A DNA stretch of 64,000 nucleotides from CAILUF01 sp964505265 (GTDB lineage Bacteria; Pseudomonadota; Alphaproteobacteria; Rickettsiales; UBA1997): assembly GCA_964505265.1 (NCBI GenBank), contig CAZDGN010000002.1, forward strand, positions 62,001-126,000, read 5' to 3'. Made by a program: the position numbers and the translations under genes. Below, in pieces: positions 17,519 through 27,209 of this stretch (position 1 is the first letter of the stretch; every line of letters begins with the position of its first letter). Under the pieces are notes generated by a model that saw only the letters and a program-made list of their open reading frames with translations, searched no databases and was not told the origin of the DNA.

Positions 17519-18595
17519 TTAGCAACTATTTTGATTGGGGCACAATTTGAAGTTTTTTGGGCAAATTCGCTTTGGATCGTTTCCGCAAAAAATATCAAAT
17601 TCTTCATTTTTACTTATTGACAAAACTGTGTCGCAAAGCGAATTTATATAAGAACGGTCGATATTCAATGATGAAACTCGGTGGTATTCTTTTATTCCTA
17701 GATTATGAGCCAACTCGCGATACTCAATATCAAGCTCCACCAAAGTTTCTGAGTGGTCAGAAACAAAAGCTATGGGGACAATAATTGGAATTTTTTTGTC
17801 TAAGGCAACGCTCCTTATCTCTTGATCAAGGCTTGGCGAAGTCCATTCCATCGGACCAACTTTAGATTGATAGCAAATTTTATATTCAAAATGATTTATT
17901 TTGTCCTCATTGCAAATATCTGGCAAAATTTCCATAACTTTTTTAACGGTTTCCTCGACCTGAAAAACATAAGGGTCTCCTTTGTTGATAACACTTTTTG
18001 GTAAGCCATGTGCTGAAAATAAAATGCGAATATTGCATAAATTTTTAGCGGGGATTTTTTCAATAATTTGCTTTAATTGCAGGGCATGAGATTTAATAAA
18101 ATCAGGGTGAGTTGGATAACAACACACAACCTTAACAGAGGTTTTGGTGTCATTAAAATTTTCAATAAAATTATTTATTGAAGAGGCGGTAGTGGTTGAA
18201 GAGAATTGTGGATAAAGTGGTAATAAAATTATTTGTTGCGGTTGATATTCTTTAATATGTTCAATAGCTTTTTCAACAAATGGATGCCAATATCGCATTG
18301 CTACAAAAACCTTAAATTCTCCATAGAAAGATAACTCTCTGTTCAATGAATCAGCTTGTGCTAAGGTTATATCAAGCAAAGGAGACTTACCGCCGATTTC
18401 TTTGTAAATGCCCTGAGCTTTTTTTTCACGTCTTGAAGAAATAAATTTAGCTAATAAATATCGAAAAGGGTTTGGAAGTGATATAATTGCCTTGTCATTA
18501 AATAAGTTAAACAGGAATGGCTTGACCGAAGATAGTTGGTCTGGACCTCCGAGGTTAAATAAAATAACCGCCGTTTTATGATTATGTTTTGGCAT
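17519..18595 (-). CDS. hemH: Ferrochelatase (protoheme synthase) with C-terminal cysteine cluster
   Basis: It inserts Fe2+ into protoporphyrin IX at the inner membrane. Visible motifs are ILFNLGGPD (N-terminus), MRYWHPF, LPLYPQFSSTT, the catalytic-histidine motif SAHGLP and FVSDHSETLVELDIEY with the conserved Glu. The ATG at 18595 (358 residues) puts the first motif at the usual distance; an upstream in-frame ATG at 18625 would extend further into znuB. The tail contains four cysteines (FCGNDPKRICPKNFKLCPNQ and a final SC), which could hold a [2Fe-2S] cluster as reported for some alphaproteobacterial ferrochelatases. The start overlaps znuB by 14 nt. Confidence 0.93.
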   Translation of the reverse strand: MPKHNHKTAVILFNLGGPDQLSSVKPFLFNLFNDKAIISLPNPFRYLLAKFISSRREKKAQGIYKEIGGKSPLLDITLAQADSLNRELSFYGEFKVFVAMRYWHPFVEKAIEHIKEYQPQQIILLPLYPQFSSTTTASSINNFIENFNDTKTSVKVVCCYPTHPDFIKSHALQLKQIIEKIPAKNLCNIRILFSAHGLPKSVINKGDPYVFQVEETVKKVMEILPDICNEDKINHFEYKICYQSKVGPMEWTSPSLDQEIRSVALDKKIPIIVPIAFVSDHSETLVELDIEYRELAHNLGIKEYHRVSSLNIDRSYINSLCDTVLSISKNEEFDIFCGNDPKRICPKNFKLCPNQNSC

Positions 18596-19406
18596 AAAAT
18601 CTATGATATAAAAGTAAAATTGCAAGCATTATAATATTTAAAAATATTATGGTTGGAGCCGGTGATAAATTCAAGAAATAACTTAAATAAATTGCTAAAA
18701 TTGAGATAAGGATGGAAAAAGCTCCGCTAAAAAGAATCATATTTCTGGGATTTTTAGCAAGAATTCTAGCGGATGCAGGCGGAATTATCATAAGCGCAGT
18801 GACCAAAAATATTCCTGTAATCTTGATAGCAAAAGCTATTAAAATAGATAAAAGGGTTATAAAAATAAATTCGGTTAAGTTGTTATTTATTTTGTTTAAT
18901 CTGGAAATTTCTGGGCTAAATAGAAACAATAAAAAATTATTCAGAAAAAAAATAGTGAATAAAATTGCTGATATTAATAATGATATAATTATAAAAAGAT
19001 GATAATAATTTAGTTTATCAATATTTCCGAAAATAAATTCTTCAAATTCATAATTATTGTTGAATTTTTCGTTAAATAAAAAGGCACAGGATATAAAAAA
19101 ATAAGCCATAATTATAGTAATAGCATCAATTGAAAAAAATTTTGGCATTCTATAACTATGGTTTTTATTAAAATTATTATTGCTAAAAATAACAAAAAAA
19201 CTAAATGTAAAATTAAAAATAATTATGGCAAAAATATCGTTTATGTTAAAAAAATAAGCAATTGCAATGGCAAAAAGTGAGGAGTGAGAAATGGTATCGC
19301 CAAAATATGAAATTTTTTTCCATAAAACAAAATTACCCAAAATCGCACAGGTTAAGGAAGAAAAAATTATAGTTAAAAAAGAAATTAAAGATAAATTCGA
19401 AAACAT
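18582..19406 (-). CDS. znuB: Zinc/manganese ABC transporter permease, ZnuB-like
   Basis: A 274-residue, highly hydrophobic protein with about seven to eight membrane segments. It begins FLTIIFSSLTCAILGNFVLW and contains SYFGDTISHSSLFAIAIAY and the later GIFLVTALMIIPPASARIL, hallmarks of the ABC-3 permease family (ZnuB/MntB). It would form the channel of a zinc importer. The cognate ZnuA and ZnuC are not adjacent, as is common in Rickettsiales. It is transcribed toward hemH, overlapping by 14 nt. Confidence 0.88.
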   Translation of the reverse strand: MFSNLSLISFLTIIFSSLTCAILGNFVLWKKISYFGDTISHSSLFAIAIAYFFNINDIFAIIIFNFTFSFFVIFSNNNFNKNHSYRMPKFFSIDAITIIMAYFFISCAFLFNEKFNNNYEFEEFIFGNIDKLNYYHLFIIISLLISAILFTIFFLNNFLLFLFSPEISRLNKINNNLTEFIFITLLSILIAFAIKITGIFLVTALMIIPPASARILAKNPRNMILFSGAFSILISILAIYLSYFLNLSPAPTIIFLNIIMLAILLLYHRFYAKT

Positions 19407-19510
19407 AAATTAATTATTAATCGTCATATTGTTATTTATTTGAGAGTTGTTTATAATAATTTGTGAGAGTTAATTTTAACCAATTTATTGTATGTTAGTA
19501 GTAAAAAAAC

Positions 19511-19792
19511 ATGAATCATTCTAAATCTTTCAAAAAAAAATCGCAAATAAAAAGCTCGTCAAAAATATCGTTAACAGAAAAAATTAAAAATTTTTTTAGA
19601 AACGTAATTTATTATTTTGGCATTGTCTTCTCAATATGTGTGGCTATTTATTCTCTTTATGTTGCAGTTCCAGAAATTTTAAAAATTATAAGAAGTTATG
19701 TTATTGATTTAATCACTAAAGACTATATAAATGCTCGAGAATCAGTTAATATAGAATCCCCAAATTTAATTAAAGATAAAAAACCACAATAA
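19511..19792 (+). CDS. Hypothetical single-pass membrane protein
   Basis: Ninety-three residues: a basic, serine/lysine-rich N-terminus (1-30), one strong membrane segment (about 32-55) and a short polar tail. The N-in topology is suggested by the positive charges. It stands alone between divergent znuB and pdhA. I see no recognisable domain. Confidence 0.5.
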   Translation: MNHSKSFKKKSQIKSSSKISLTEKIKNFFRNVIYYFGIVFSICVAIYSLYVAVPEILKIIRSYVIDLITKDYINARESVNIESPNLIKDKKPQ

Positions 19793-19909
19793 TTTTGTAA
19801 AAACTAACTTTACATTATAAAAATATTATAAATTTGACAATTACTATAAAATTATTTTAAAATATTTGATTAATTATAAAAATTTTTTTGTTTATTTAAA
19901 TAATTCATT

Positions 19910-20917
19910 ATGATTAAAAAAACTACATCTGAAAAAAAAGATAAACACAATCTGGTTAAAAGCTTTAGTTCAAAAGATTTATTGAATTTATATCAAGAAA
20001 TGCTACTAATACGTAGATTCGAAGAAAAGGCTGGGCAACTATACGGAATGGGTTTAATTGCTGGTTTTTGTCATCTTTATATTGGTCAAGAAGCAATTGC
20101 TTCTGGTATGAGGTATAATATGATTGAAGGCGACAAAGTTATTACTACCTATCGCGATCATGGTCATATGATTGCGGTTGGGTCTGATCCAAAAAAAATA
20201 ATGGCGGAATTATTAGGAAGAAGAGACGGATCTTCAAAAGGTAAGGGTGGATCAATGCACTTATTTGATACAGAAAAACATTTTTATGGTGGCCATGGTA
20301 TCGTTGGGGCTTCAGTACCAATTGGTGCTGGCTTGGCTTTTGCCGACAAATATAAGGGAAATAATAATGTAACATTTTGCTACTTCGGCGATGGTGCAGC
20401 CCACCAAGGTCAGGTTTACGAAACATTTAATATGGCAAAAATATGGAACCTTCCCGTGTTGTTTATTATCGAAAACAACCATTATGCTATGGGCACTTCG
20501 GTATCAAGGGCTTCAAGCGTTGATGAGCTTTACAAAAGAGGAATAGGCTTTAATATTCCTGGAGTAAAAATTAATGGAATGGATATTTTTGAAGTAATAG
20601 TTGAGGGAAAAAAATGCATCGATTATGTTCGAGCGGGTAATGGTCCGATGCTTATAGAAATGGATACTTATCGTTATCGTGGTCATTCTATGTCTGACCC
20701 AGCAACATACCGTTCCAAGGAGGAGGTTAATTGTAAAAAAGATTTAGATCCAATTGATTCTCTTCGTGCAGAGGTTTTAGATAATAAAATGGCAATTGAA
20801 GATGATTTTAAGAAAATCGAAGATTTTATTAAGAATGAAGTTAATATTATTGTTGAATATGCCAAAAATAGTCCTGAGCCTGATGAATCAGAGCTCTTAA
20901 CCGAGATTTATAGCTAA
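19910..20917 (+). CDS. pdhA: Pyruvate dehydrogenase E1 component, alpha subunit
   Basis: With PdhB it decarboxylates pyruvate using thiamine diphosphate and acetylates the lipoyl group of E2. The 335-residue protein has the TPP motif beginning GDGAAHQG (160-167) and ending IENN (187-190), the GHGIVGASVPIGAGLA segment (128-142) and the phosphorylation-loop-like YRYRGHSMSDP near 255-265. Length fits the alpha2beta2 form of alphaproteobacteria. pdhB follows after 2 nt. E2 and E3 are not in the window. Confidence 0.96.
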   Translation: MIKKTTSEKKDKHNLVKSFSSKDLLNLYQEMLLIRRFEEKAGQLYGMGLIAGFCHLYIGQEAIASGMRYNMIEGDKVITTYRDHGHMIAVGSDPKKIMAELLGRRDGSSKGKGGSMHLFDTEKHFYGGHGIVGASVPIGAGLAFADKYKGNNNVTFCYFGDGAAHQGQVYETFNMAKIWNLPVLFIIENNHYAMGTSVSRASSVDELYKRGIGFNIPGVKINGMDIFEVIVEGKKCIDYVRAGNGPMLIEMDTYRYRGHSMSDPATYRSKEEVNCKKDLDPIDSLRAEVLDNKMAIEDDFKKIEDFIKNEVNIIVEYAKNSPEPDESELLTEIYS

Positions 20918-20919
20918 TT

Positions 20920-21912
20920 ATGACACTTAGAAAACTTACAGTTAGAGAAGCACTTCGTGAAGCAATGGCGGAAGAAATGCGAGCACATCCAGAAATTTAT
21001 GTGATGGGTGAGGAAGTTGCCGAATATAATGGTGCCTACAAGGTAACTCAAGGATTGCTTGCAGAATTTGGTAGTAAGAGAGTTATCGATACTCCAATAA
21101 CTGAGCAAGGTTTTGCTGGAATTGCGATTGGTTCAGCCTTTGCTGGTCTTCGTCCAATTGTAGAATTTATGACTTTTAACTTCGCAATGCAAGCTATTGA
21201 CCAAATTGTCAACTCGGCGGGCAAAACAAATTATATGTCAGGTGGACAAGTGCGTTGCCCTATAGTATTTCGTGGTCCAAATGGTGCCGCCTCTAGAGTT
21301 GGCGCCCAGCATTCGCAATGTTATGCGGCTTGGTATGGTTCAATTCCTGGTTTAAAGGTGGTTTCTCCCTATAGCTCGGCTGATGCAAAAGGACTTCTTA
21401 AGTCGGCAATTCGTGATCCAAATCCAGTAATTTTTTTAGAAAATGAACTAACCTATGGTTATAGTTTTGAAGAAGATTATGATGATGATCATATTGTTGA
21501 AATCGGTAAAGCAAAAATTTTAAAAGAAGGTACCGACATAACAATTATTGCATTCTCTTTGGTTGTAAAATATGCGCTTGAAGCCAGCGAGGAATTAGAA
21601 AAAATGGGTATTTCTGCTGAAGTAATTGACTTAAGAACGATTCGCCCAATTGATCGCGAAACTATTGTTAATTCGGTTAAAAAAACTTCAAGATGCATAA
21701 CGGTTGAAGAAGGCTTTCCTTTTGCCTCAATTGGAAGTGAAATTGCTTCAATATTAATTGAAGATGCTTTTGATTATCTCGATGCTCCAATTAAAAAATT
21801 AGCCTCGATTGATGCTCCGCTTCCTTACGCGCAAAATCTTGAGAATTTGGCATTACCAAAAACCCGTGATATTGTTCGTGCGAGCTTAGAACTTTGTAAT
21901 AAAAATAACTAA
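20920..21912 (+). CDS. pdhB: Pyruvate dehydrogenase E1 component, beta subunit
   Basis: The 330-residue transketolase-like beta subunit starts LTVREALREAMAEEM and contains VMGEEVAEYNGAYKVTQG, RVIDTPITEQGFAGIAIG and the RGPNGAASRVGAQHSQ loop. The C-terminal domain has a VIDLRTIRPID segment. Many alphaproteobacterial PdhB proteins carry an extra N-terminal lipoyl domain; this one does not, as in Rickettsiales. Gaps of 2 and 1 nt to its neighbours indicate one operon with pdhA and the FtsB-like gene. Confidence 0.96.
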   Translation: MTLRKLTVREALREAMAEEMRAHPEIYVMGEEVAEYNGAYKVTQGLLAEFGSKRVIDTPITEQGFAGIAIGSAFAGLRPIVEFMTFNFAMQAIDQIVNSAGKTNYMSGGQVRCPIVFRGPNGAASRVGAQHSQCYAAWYGSIPGLKVVSPYSSADAKGLLKSAIRDPNPVIFLENELTYGYSFEEDYDDDHIVEIGKAKILKEGTDITIIAFSLVVKYALEASEELEKMGISAEVIDLRTIRPIDRETIVNSVKKTSRCITVEEGFPFASIGSEIASILIEDAFDYLDAPIKKLASIDAPLPYAQNLENLALPKTRDIVRASLELCNKNN

Positions 21913-21913
21913 T

Positions 21914-22273
21914 ATGATAATCACAAAATATACATTATATAATTTTGTTAGAAGGCATCGCATCAATAAAATTGCCTTCATCTCATATGGTGTTGCAATT
22001 TCCTTAATAATCTACTTTATGTTAGTTTCTATATTTAGTAATAAAGGTTTAATCGAATATTATTCTCTTAAAAAACAGGCTCAAAAAATTGAATTTGAAA
22101 AACTTGAATTGCAAAATAAAATAAGAGTTAAAAAGGATTTAATTAAGGGAATGAATTACGAGTCATTAGATTTGGATTTGGTAGATGAACAATCCAGAAA
22201 AATATTAGGATATGTTGGTAAAGACGAGTTGGTAATTTATCAAGATCAGGAGCGTAAAACCAATAAAAAATAA
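21914..22273 (+). CDS. FtsB/DivIC-family septum formation initiator
   Basis: A bitopic protein of 119 residues: short cytoplasmic N-terminus, one membrane segment (about 23-43), then a leucine-rich coiled coil (about 48-85) followed by the ESLDLDLVDEQSRKILGY segment typical of FtsB-like proteins. FtsB joins FtsL and FtsQ to activate septal peptidoglycan synthesis. In alphaproteobacteria ftsB normally precedes pdhA; here it follows pdhB by 1 nt. Confidence 0.8.
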   Translation: MIITKYTLYNFVRRHRINKIAFISYGVAISLIIYFMLVSIFSNKGLIEYYSLKKQAQKIEFEKLELQNKIRVKKDLIKGMNYESLDLDLVDEQSRKILGYVGKDELVIYQDQERKTNKK

Positions 22274-22275
22274 AC

Positions 22276-22890
22276 ATGACACTAAGTCGAGAAATTTTTA
22301 GAAAATTATTTCATTTAATGGCTATCTTGATAGTCATTGCCTTTTATAATCTTGGCAAAGAAAATTTTGCAAAATTATTTGTTCCATTAACAATAATTTT
22401 ATTAGCAATTGATTGGTCTAGATTCAAATTTGAATTAGTTCACAAGATGTCAGCAAAAATTTTTAGTGTAATTATGCGCAATAAGGAATTGCAAGAACGG
22501 AGACTTACAGGTATGTCTTGGCTATTTTTATCAGCAAGTTTTAATTTTGCTCTATTTGAACCGATTATCGCCATTACCGGATTTTGTATTCTAATATTTG
22601 CTGATTCAACAGCCGCAGTAGTTGGAAAGTCATTTAAATCAAAGCCGTTTTTTCAAAAAAGTCTTTACGGTTCGATAGCATTTTTTGTTGTATCAATATT
22701 AATAGTCTTATCAATCGGTATATTTTTTAAGTGTAGACCATCATTCTTCTTTTTTGCGATTTTGGTTTCAATTTATATAACTTACCTCGAGGCATATCCA
22801 GATTTATTTAAAATCGATGATAATTTCTTAATCCCAATAGCATTTGGGATTTTAATGACTATGCTAAATTTTATGTGGCATATTGTTTAA
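22276..22890 (+). CDS. Dolichol/phytol/diacylglycerol kinase-like membrane protein (CTP-type)
   Basis: The 204-residue protein has about six membrane segments. The segment DSTAAVVGKSFKSKPFFQKS with a following LYGS matches the D-x-A-A-x-x-G ... K-x-x-x-G-S signature of CTP-dependent lipid kinases (SEC59, VTE5, DGK1), which are related to phosphatidate cytidylyltransferases. It would phosphorylate a lipid alcohol in the inner membrane. The exact lipid is not readable. It lies 2 nt after the FtsB-like gene and 9 nt before dnaG. Confidence 0.65.
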   Translation: MTLSREIFRKLFHLMAILIVIAFYNLGKENFAKLFVPLTIILLAIDWSRFKFELVHKMSAKIFSVIMRNKELQERRLTGMSWLFLSASFNFALFEPIIAITGFCILIFADSTAAVVGKSFKSKPFFQKSLYGSIAFFVVSILIVLSIGIFFKCRPSFFFFAILVSIYITYLEAYPDLFKIDDNFLIPIAFGILMTMLNFMWHIV

Positions 22891-22899
22891 TAAAAAACT

Positions 22900-24690
22900 A
22901 TGAATTTTTCGCGCGAATTTCCTGAAAAATTAAAAAATCGAATTTTATTGTCAGATGTAATTGGTAAAAAAGTTAAGCTAAAAAAAACCGGCAAAGATTT
23001 TCTAGGATTATGTCCATTTCACAATGAAAAATCACCTTCTTTTCATGTCAATGATCTTAAAGGATTTTATCACTGTTTTGGTTGCCAAGCACATGGAGAC
23101 ATAATAACTTTTACTATTGAGCAAGAAAAAATCCCATTCAAAGAGGCGGTTCTAAAGCTAGCCGATGATTATGGAATTGAGGTTCCAAGAGTTGATGCTA
23201 ACTTAAATGTAAATATTGATTATCAAGCCGGAGATTTTGAAATTGCTGAAAAGATTAACCAATTTTTTGAACAAAATTTATATGATATAATCGGTAAAAA
23301 TGCCCGTGAATATTTAAAAAAAAGAGGTTTTAATTCAAAGATTGCCAAAAAATTTCACATCGGTTATGCACCAAATTCCTATGACGCATTGCAAAATTAC
23401 TTAAAAAAACTTGGATTTAGCCATAAATTAATTGAGAATTCTGGTGTAATTGGTAAAAGTGAAAATGGTAGAATTTACGATAAATTTCGAAATCGAATTA
23501 CCTTTGCGATTACCGACCGCAAAAATCGAATTATTGCTTTTGGTGGTCGATCGCTTGGCGACGATATGCCAAAATATTTAAATTCGGCGGAAACTGATAT
23601 TTTTAAAAAAAGCCAAACCTTATATAATTATTTCAACGCCAAAAAATCTATTCTAGAGCAGGGATATGCAATTATGGTCGAGGGTTATGTAGATTGTATT
23701 ATTGTATCATCATCAGGTCAAGAAAATGTTGTAGCTGGTCTTGGAACGGCAATTAGTGAAGATCACATCAAGCAACTTTTTAGCATTACCGACAAAATTA
23801 TTGTCTGTCTCGATGGTGATAATGCTGGAATTAAGGCTTCAAAGCGAGTATTAGAGTTAGGATTAAGTTTAATTAATTCTAAAAAAAATTTAGAATTCTG
23901 CCTGATTCCAAATAAAATGGACCCAGATGAATATATTCGTGACTTTGGAGTTTTAGAATTCAAAAAATTATTACAAAATGCCAAACCAGCATCACAAGCA
24001 TTGTTGGATTTTGTATGCGACGAACTAAAAATCGATTTGCTTCAGGCAATTTCTCCAGAAAATAAAGCAAGATTAGAATATGAATTGGGTCAAAAAATTT
24101 CACAAATAAATGATGTGCCAACCAAAAAATACTTTAATTTATTTGTTCGAGATGCCTTATTTTCTTTGGGTAAAAAAACCAAGAATTATAATATTCCAAT
24201 TGTAAAAAATTTATCAATTGATAAAAATCCGCAAGAATTTCATATTCAAAATGCATTGATTGGATATTTAATAAAATTTCCTGAATTAATTGACTACCAA
24301 GATAATGAATTCAATGTTCGAGAACATATTTTTATTGATGAAAAAATCAATGAAATAAAAGAATTCATTGTTAATTTATTAGATGAGGGTAATAAAAATA
24401 TTATTGAAGAGCTTGATAAATCAGAATTTAAGATTTATAATGTCAAAATCCGTAAAGTTATTGCTTTGCTAAGTTCAAATAATTTACACAAAAAATTTCG
24501 TCTGTTACTTTTAAAAGAATTATTAATTAAAGTTGAAAGACAATATAAAGAAAATTTGAATGAAAATGATGATGACAACGCCCATCAAGCAATGATTTTA
24601 AGTCAAAAAACGACTGAATTTTTTAAATACAAACAATCCTTGGAGCTTGAAATTCGGGCAATAAGCCAAGAAATTGAAAAAGAAATTTAA
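22900..24690 (+). CDS. dnaG: DNA primase
   Basis: It makes RNA primers for replication. The 596-residue protein has the N-terminal CHC2 zinc finger (C38, H41, C59, C62), the RNA-polymerase basic motif region with KKRGF and FRNRITFAI, and a TOPRIM domain with MVEGYVDCII and CLDGDNAG. The C-terminal DnaB-contact region is poorly conserved, as usual. dnaG-rpoD is the classical macromolecular-synthesis order; rpsU is absent here. Confidence 0.96.
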   Translation: MNFSREFPEKLKNRILLSDVIGKKVKLKKTGKDFLGLCPFHNEKSPSFHVNDLKGFYHCFGCQAHGDIITFTIEQEKIPFKEAVLKLADDYGIEVPRVDANLNVNIDYQAGDFEIAEKINQFFEQNLYDIIGKNAREYLKKRGFNSKIAKKFHIGYAPNSYDALQNYLKKLGFSHKLIENSGVIGKSENGRIYDKFRNRITFAITDRKNRIIAFGGRSLGDDMPKYLNSAETDIFKKSQTLYNYFNAKKSILEQGYAIMVEGYVDCIIVSSSGQENVVAGLGTAISEDHIKQLFSITDKIIVCLDGDNAGIKASKRVLELGLSLINSKKNLEFCLIPNKMDPDEYIRDFGVLEFKKLLQNAKPASQALLDFVCDELKIDLLQAISPENKARLEYELGQKISQINDVPTKKYFNLFVRDALFSLGKKTKNYNIPIVKNLSIDKNPQEFHIQNALIGYLIKFPELIDYQDNEFNVREHIFIDEKINEIKEFIVNLLDEGNKNIIEELDKSEFKIYNVKIRKVIALLSSNNLHKKFRLLLLKELLIKVERQYKENLNENDDDNAHQAMILSQKTTEFFKYKQSLELEIRAISQEIEKEI

Positions 24691-24704
24691 CAATCCAAAT
24701 ATTT

Positions 24705-27209
24705 ATGGCAAAAAAAATAAAAAAATCCCCAGCAAAAATTAAAAAAATTTTGCATAAAAAAAATAATTTAAAAAATCAAAAAATTTCTTCAACGAAAATT
24801 GCAAAAAAAACTGAAATAAAAAATAAAAAAATCATTGCTAAGCCAGTAGTTAAAAAGCCTCAAGCCAAGGCTAAAAATTTAAATAATAAAAATATTAAGG
24901 CAAAAGTTGTTGTAAAAAATCCAAAATCATCAAGCAAAAAACCAGAAAAAAAGATTATCGCTAAAAATATTAATGCTAAAAAAGTAGCTGACAAAAAAGC
25001 TAAAACTCAGCTAAACAAAAATAAAATTGTCAAAAAAAATAAAACCAAAACCTTAACCCCTAAAGTCTCGGCTAAAAAACCTGTAAATATCAAGCCAGAC
25101 CCTAAAGTTAAGGCTCCAAAAAAACCAAAGGCAATTACCAAAAAAGATAAGTTTCAAAAATTAGATAAGGCTAATGACCCTAAAAAATTTGCCCAACAAG
25201 CAAGAGCAATGTTGAAAAAAGAGTCGAAGCCTTCGGCAATTTTAAGCGATAGATCGGCAAGAATTGCCGAAAAAATATCACAGATAAACGAGCCAAATGA
25301 AAATTTACAAGAAGATGAAAATAAGAGAATTTCTAGCGAGATTGCCAATAAATTAAAAAAACTTATCGCTATTGGTAAAACTCAAGGTTATTTAACCTAC
25401 GACCAAATTCTCGAAAATATTGAAACCGAACTTGATCCTAAAAAACTTGATAAAATTGTTGATATTTTGGGTGAGTTTAAAATTCAGATTGTAGAAAAAG
25501 AAGAGGACTTAGAAAGATTGATTGAAGAGGGCTTAGCTACCAAAGATGATGATAAGAGTCAGAAAAGAAGCGAAGATTCTGTTAAAACCTACTTAAAATC
25601 AATGAGCACAGTTAAACTTTTAACTCGCGATGACGAAGTTTCTATTGCCATTAGAATCGAAGAAGGAAGAGTCCGAACCGTTAATTTTTTATATGAAAGC
25701 CCGCTAATAATGAGACATTTTATTGAGTGGTATAATGGTCTAGCCAACGGCACTTTGCTTCTTAGAGATATTATTCGTATCGATGAAACCTATAATTCTG
25801 AATTAGAAGAAATGATTAAGAGTAATGACAGCAATAATCAAATCTCCGATGGCAATGTTGAGGATGTTGCCTCAATAATTGAACAGGCTGACTCAGTCGA
25901 AATTAATGAAGACTCGCTATTTGAAGATGAAGAACTTGAAGAGATTGACGAAAGCGCCGTATCCTTTATTTCGATGGAAAGAATTTTGATGCCGAAAATG
26001 TTGGAGCTATTTCAAAAAATTGCCAATATTTGTCAAAAAATTATCGATAAATCAGAAAGCAAAACTCCTCAACAAATAAAAAATGACAAAGATATTAATA
26101 AGTTGAAACAGGATTTTGTAAAATTGACCAACGAAGTAAGTTTCAATGATGGATTAATAAAAGCCTTGGTTGACCAGCTTTATGAGGCTGGACAAAAATT
26201 ATTGTCAATTGAAATGGATTTATTGAAATTATCGCAAAATTATAAAATCGATAAGGTGGATTTTTTAAAGAATTATGCTGGGGTTGAGGATGTAGAAAAA
26301 TGGTTTAGCAAAATATTGGCAATTAAAGATGAAAAGTGGCAAAAATTTGCCAATGAAAGTGGAGAGCAAATTCAAAATTCGCTTGATAGAATATCCAAAT
26401 TTACTAAAATTATGGGTTTGTCATTGGCTGATTTTAAAAAGATGATTAGCAATATCAGATATAGCCAAGAAGAGGAGTCAAAAGCCAAAAAAGAAATGAT
26501 CGAAGCCAATCTTAGATTGGTAGTTTCGATTGCTAAAAAATACACTAATCGCGGCCTTCAATTTTTAGATTTAATTCAAGAAGGCAATATTGGCTTGATG
26601 AGAGCGGTTGATAAATTCGAATATCGTCGTGGATATAAATTTTCTACCTATGCTACTTGGTGGATTAGACAGGCAATAACCCGTGCAATTGCTGATCAAT
26701 CGAGAACCATTCGTATTCCAATTCATATGGTGGAAACCATTAACAAAATTGTTAAAACTTCACGACAACTTACTCAAGAGCTAGGCAGAACGCCTGATGC
26801 TCAAGAGATTGCTGATAGATTATTGATGCCAGTTGATAAGGTGCGAAAAGTATTAAGAACATCAAAAGATCCTGTAAGTTTAGAATCGCCAATTTCGGGC
26901 GATGATGAAGAAAGTGTGCTTGGAGATTTTATTGAAGATAAAACAGCGGTTTTGCCTTTCGATGCGGCTTCGCATTCTAAATTAAAAGAGCTTACTTCGC
27001 AAATTTTATCATCATTAACATCAAGAGAAGAAAGGGTTTTGCGTATGAGATTTGGCATTGGAATGGTTACCGATCACACCCTAGAAGAGGTTGGTAAACA
27101 ATTCTCCGTAACTCGCGAAAGGATTCGTCAAATTGAGGCAAAAGCCTTGAAGAAATTACAGCATCCAAAGCGAGCCAAATTATTAAAAAGCTTCCTGCAA
27201 GACACTTAA
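24705..27209 (+). CDS. rpoD: RNA polymerase sigma-70 factor RpoD with Lys-rich N-terminal extension
   Basis: The primary sigma factor. From about residue 210 it follows the normal plan: region 1.1 (about 210-285), region 1.2 near 300, a long acidic non-conserved region (about 350-590), region 2 from EANLRLVVSIAKKYTNRG through FSTYATWWIRQAI, region 3 and region 4 with TLEEVGKQFSVTRERIRQIE. Total length is 834 residues, longer than the usual 600-700. The excess is mostly a low-complexity, strongly basic N-terminus: I count 55 lysines in the first 150 residues. It is 15 nt after dnaG, and its stop overlaps the recJ start as TAATG. Confidence 0.96.
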   Translation: MAKKIKKSPAKIKKILHKKNNLKNQKISSTKIAKKTEIKNKKIIAKPVVKKPQAKAKNLNNKNIKAKVVVKNPKSSSKKPEKKIIAKNINAKKVADKKAKTQLNKNKIVKKNKTKTLTPKVSAKKPVNIKPDPKVKAPKKPKAITKKDKFQKLDKANDPKKFAQQARAMLKKESKPSAILSDRSARIAEKISQINEPNENLQEDENKRISSEIANKLKKLIAIGKTQGYLTYDQILENIETELDPKKLDKIVDILGEFKIQIVEKEEDLERLIEEGLATKDDDKSQKRSEDSVKTYLKSMSTVKLLTRDDEVSIAIRIEEGRVRTVNFLYESPLIMRHFIEWYNGLANGTLLLRDIIRIDETYNSELEEMIKSNDSNNQISDGNVEDVASIIEQADSVEINEDSLFEDEELEEIDESAVSFISMERILMPKMLELFQKIANICQKIIDKSESKTPQQIKNDKDINKLKQDFVKLTNEVSFNDGLIKALVDQLYEAGQKLLSIEMDLLKLSQNYKIDKVDFLKNYAGVEDVEKWFSKILAIKDEKWQKFANESGEQIQNSLDRISKFTKIMGLSLADFKKMISNIRYSQEEESKAKKEMIEANLRLVVSIAKKYTNRGLQFLDLIQEGNIGLMRAVDKFEYRRGYKFSTYATWWIRQAITRAIADQSRTIRIPIHMVETINKIVKTSRQLTQELGRTPDAQEIADRLLMPVDKVRKVLRTSKDPVSLESPISGDDEESVLGDFIEDKTAVLPFDAASHSKLKELTSQILSSLTSREERVLRMRFGIGMVTDHTLEEVGKQFSVTRERIRQIEAKALKKLQHPKRAKLLKSFLQDT

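Noticed and set aside
18207..18215. Perfect DnaA-box sequence (TGTGGATAA) inside hemH
   Set aside because: A single isolated box in coding DNA with no cluster or AT-rich unwinding element does not make an origin.
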